NCBI GenBank assembly: GCA_015655365.1
Contig: JAATFE010000010.1
Location: forward strand, 1 to 5,039
From: Terriglobales bacterium
Lineage (GTDB): Bacteria > Acidobacteriota > Terriglobia > Terriglobales > Acidobacteriaceae
Reading direction: 5' to 3'
DNA length: 5,039 nucleotides
Numbering within the stretch: the first letter of the stretch is position 1; every line of letters begins with the position of its first letter. Under the pieces are notes generated by a model that did no database searches, was not told the DNA's origin, and worked only from the letters and a program-made list of their open reading frames with translations. Shown piece by piece: positions 4,966-5,039 of the stretch. The position numbers and the translations under genes are program-made.

Positions 4966-5039
4966 GTGATTTTGCGCTCGAAAGCTTCGGTATGTGCCGC
5001 GTTGGCTTTGCTGGTGGGACTGTCTCCCATCGCCTGCCA
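4966..5039 (+). CDS. Start of a signal-peptide-bearing protein (3' end outside window)
   Basis: From GTG 4966 the frame stays open to the right edge and encodes 24 full residues, MILRSKASVCAALALLVG followed by LSPIAC. These show a short basic n-region (Arg4, Lys6), a hydrophobic core of about 15 residues and a small-residue/Cys end. This is a secretion signal. The Cys after PIA could be a lipidated cysteine, although the box lacks the usual Leu at -3. The mature part is not in the window, so the function is unknown. The ATG at 4992 is in another frame and gives no signal-like sequence. The gene is divergent from the decayed oxidoreductase. The -10-like box just before the GTG supports this start. 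Confidence 0.55.
   Translation, partial: MILRSKASVCAALALLVGLSPIAC

Overview
The window looks like a piece of a GC-rich (about 60% by eye) chromosome, probably an Acidobacteriota (Terriglobia-like) genome. This rests on a secreted beta-propeller-type protein of the kind abundant there, a ribH-nusB pair, TAGAAT-like -10 boxes placed very close to start codons, and overall protein style. No 16S or other phylogenetic marker is present, so the assignment is an inference.

Left part (1-1210): the 3' end of a large, probably secreted, Ser/Thr/Gly/Ala-rich beta-propeller-like protein. It is closed by a 16-bp perfect hairpin at 1171-1207. Central plus-strand operon (1291-2766): a -10-like box directly before a gene that fuses an N-terminal VOC/glyoxalase-like domain to a complete lumazine synthase (ribH). 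This gene overlaps a TTG-started nusB by 4 nt. The pair joins riboflavin synthesis and transcription antitermination, a common bacterial combination. A G:U-containing 13-bp hairpin at 2729-2766 ends the operon and lies in the convergent gap.

Right part (2769-4836, minus strand): a 476-residue, highly divergent FtsZ/tubulin-superfamily GTPase with recognisable GTP-binding loops, a retained NxDxxD catalytic T7 loop, an altered signature loop (GKGTGGG), a Ser/Lys-rich N-terminal tail and a non-FtsZ C-terminal extension. Upstream of it on the same strand, across a hairpin-rich gap of about 260 bases, is a decayed flavodoxin-fold NAD(P)H-dependent oxidoreductase. That gene has lost its middle (with a frameshift) and apparently a second short in-frame segment. 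A sigma70-like promoter and a good ribosome binding site still precede it. At the right edge (4966-5039, plus strand) begins a gene with a signal peptide, again directly behind a -10-like box.

The most interesting item is the stand-alone FtsZ-like gene: it is not in a division (dcw) cluster, keeps the catalytic machinery, and lacks the canonical C-terminal FtsA/ZipA-binding peptide. The VOC-RibH fusion and the repeated '-10 box, 6 nt, start codon' arrangement are secondary leads.
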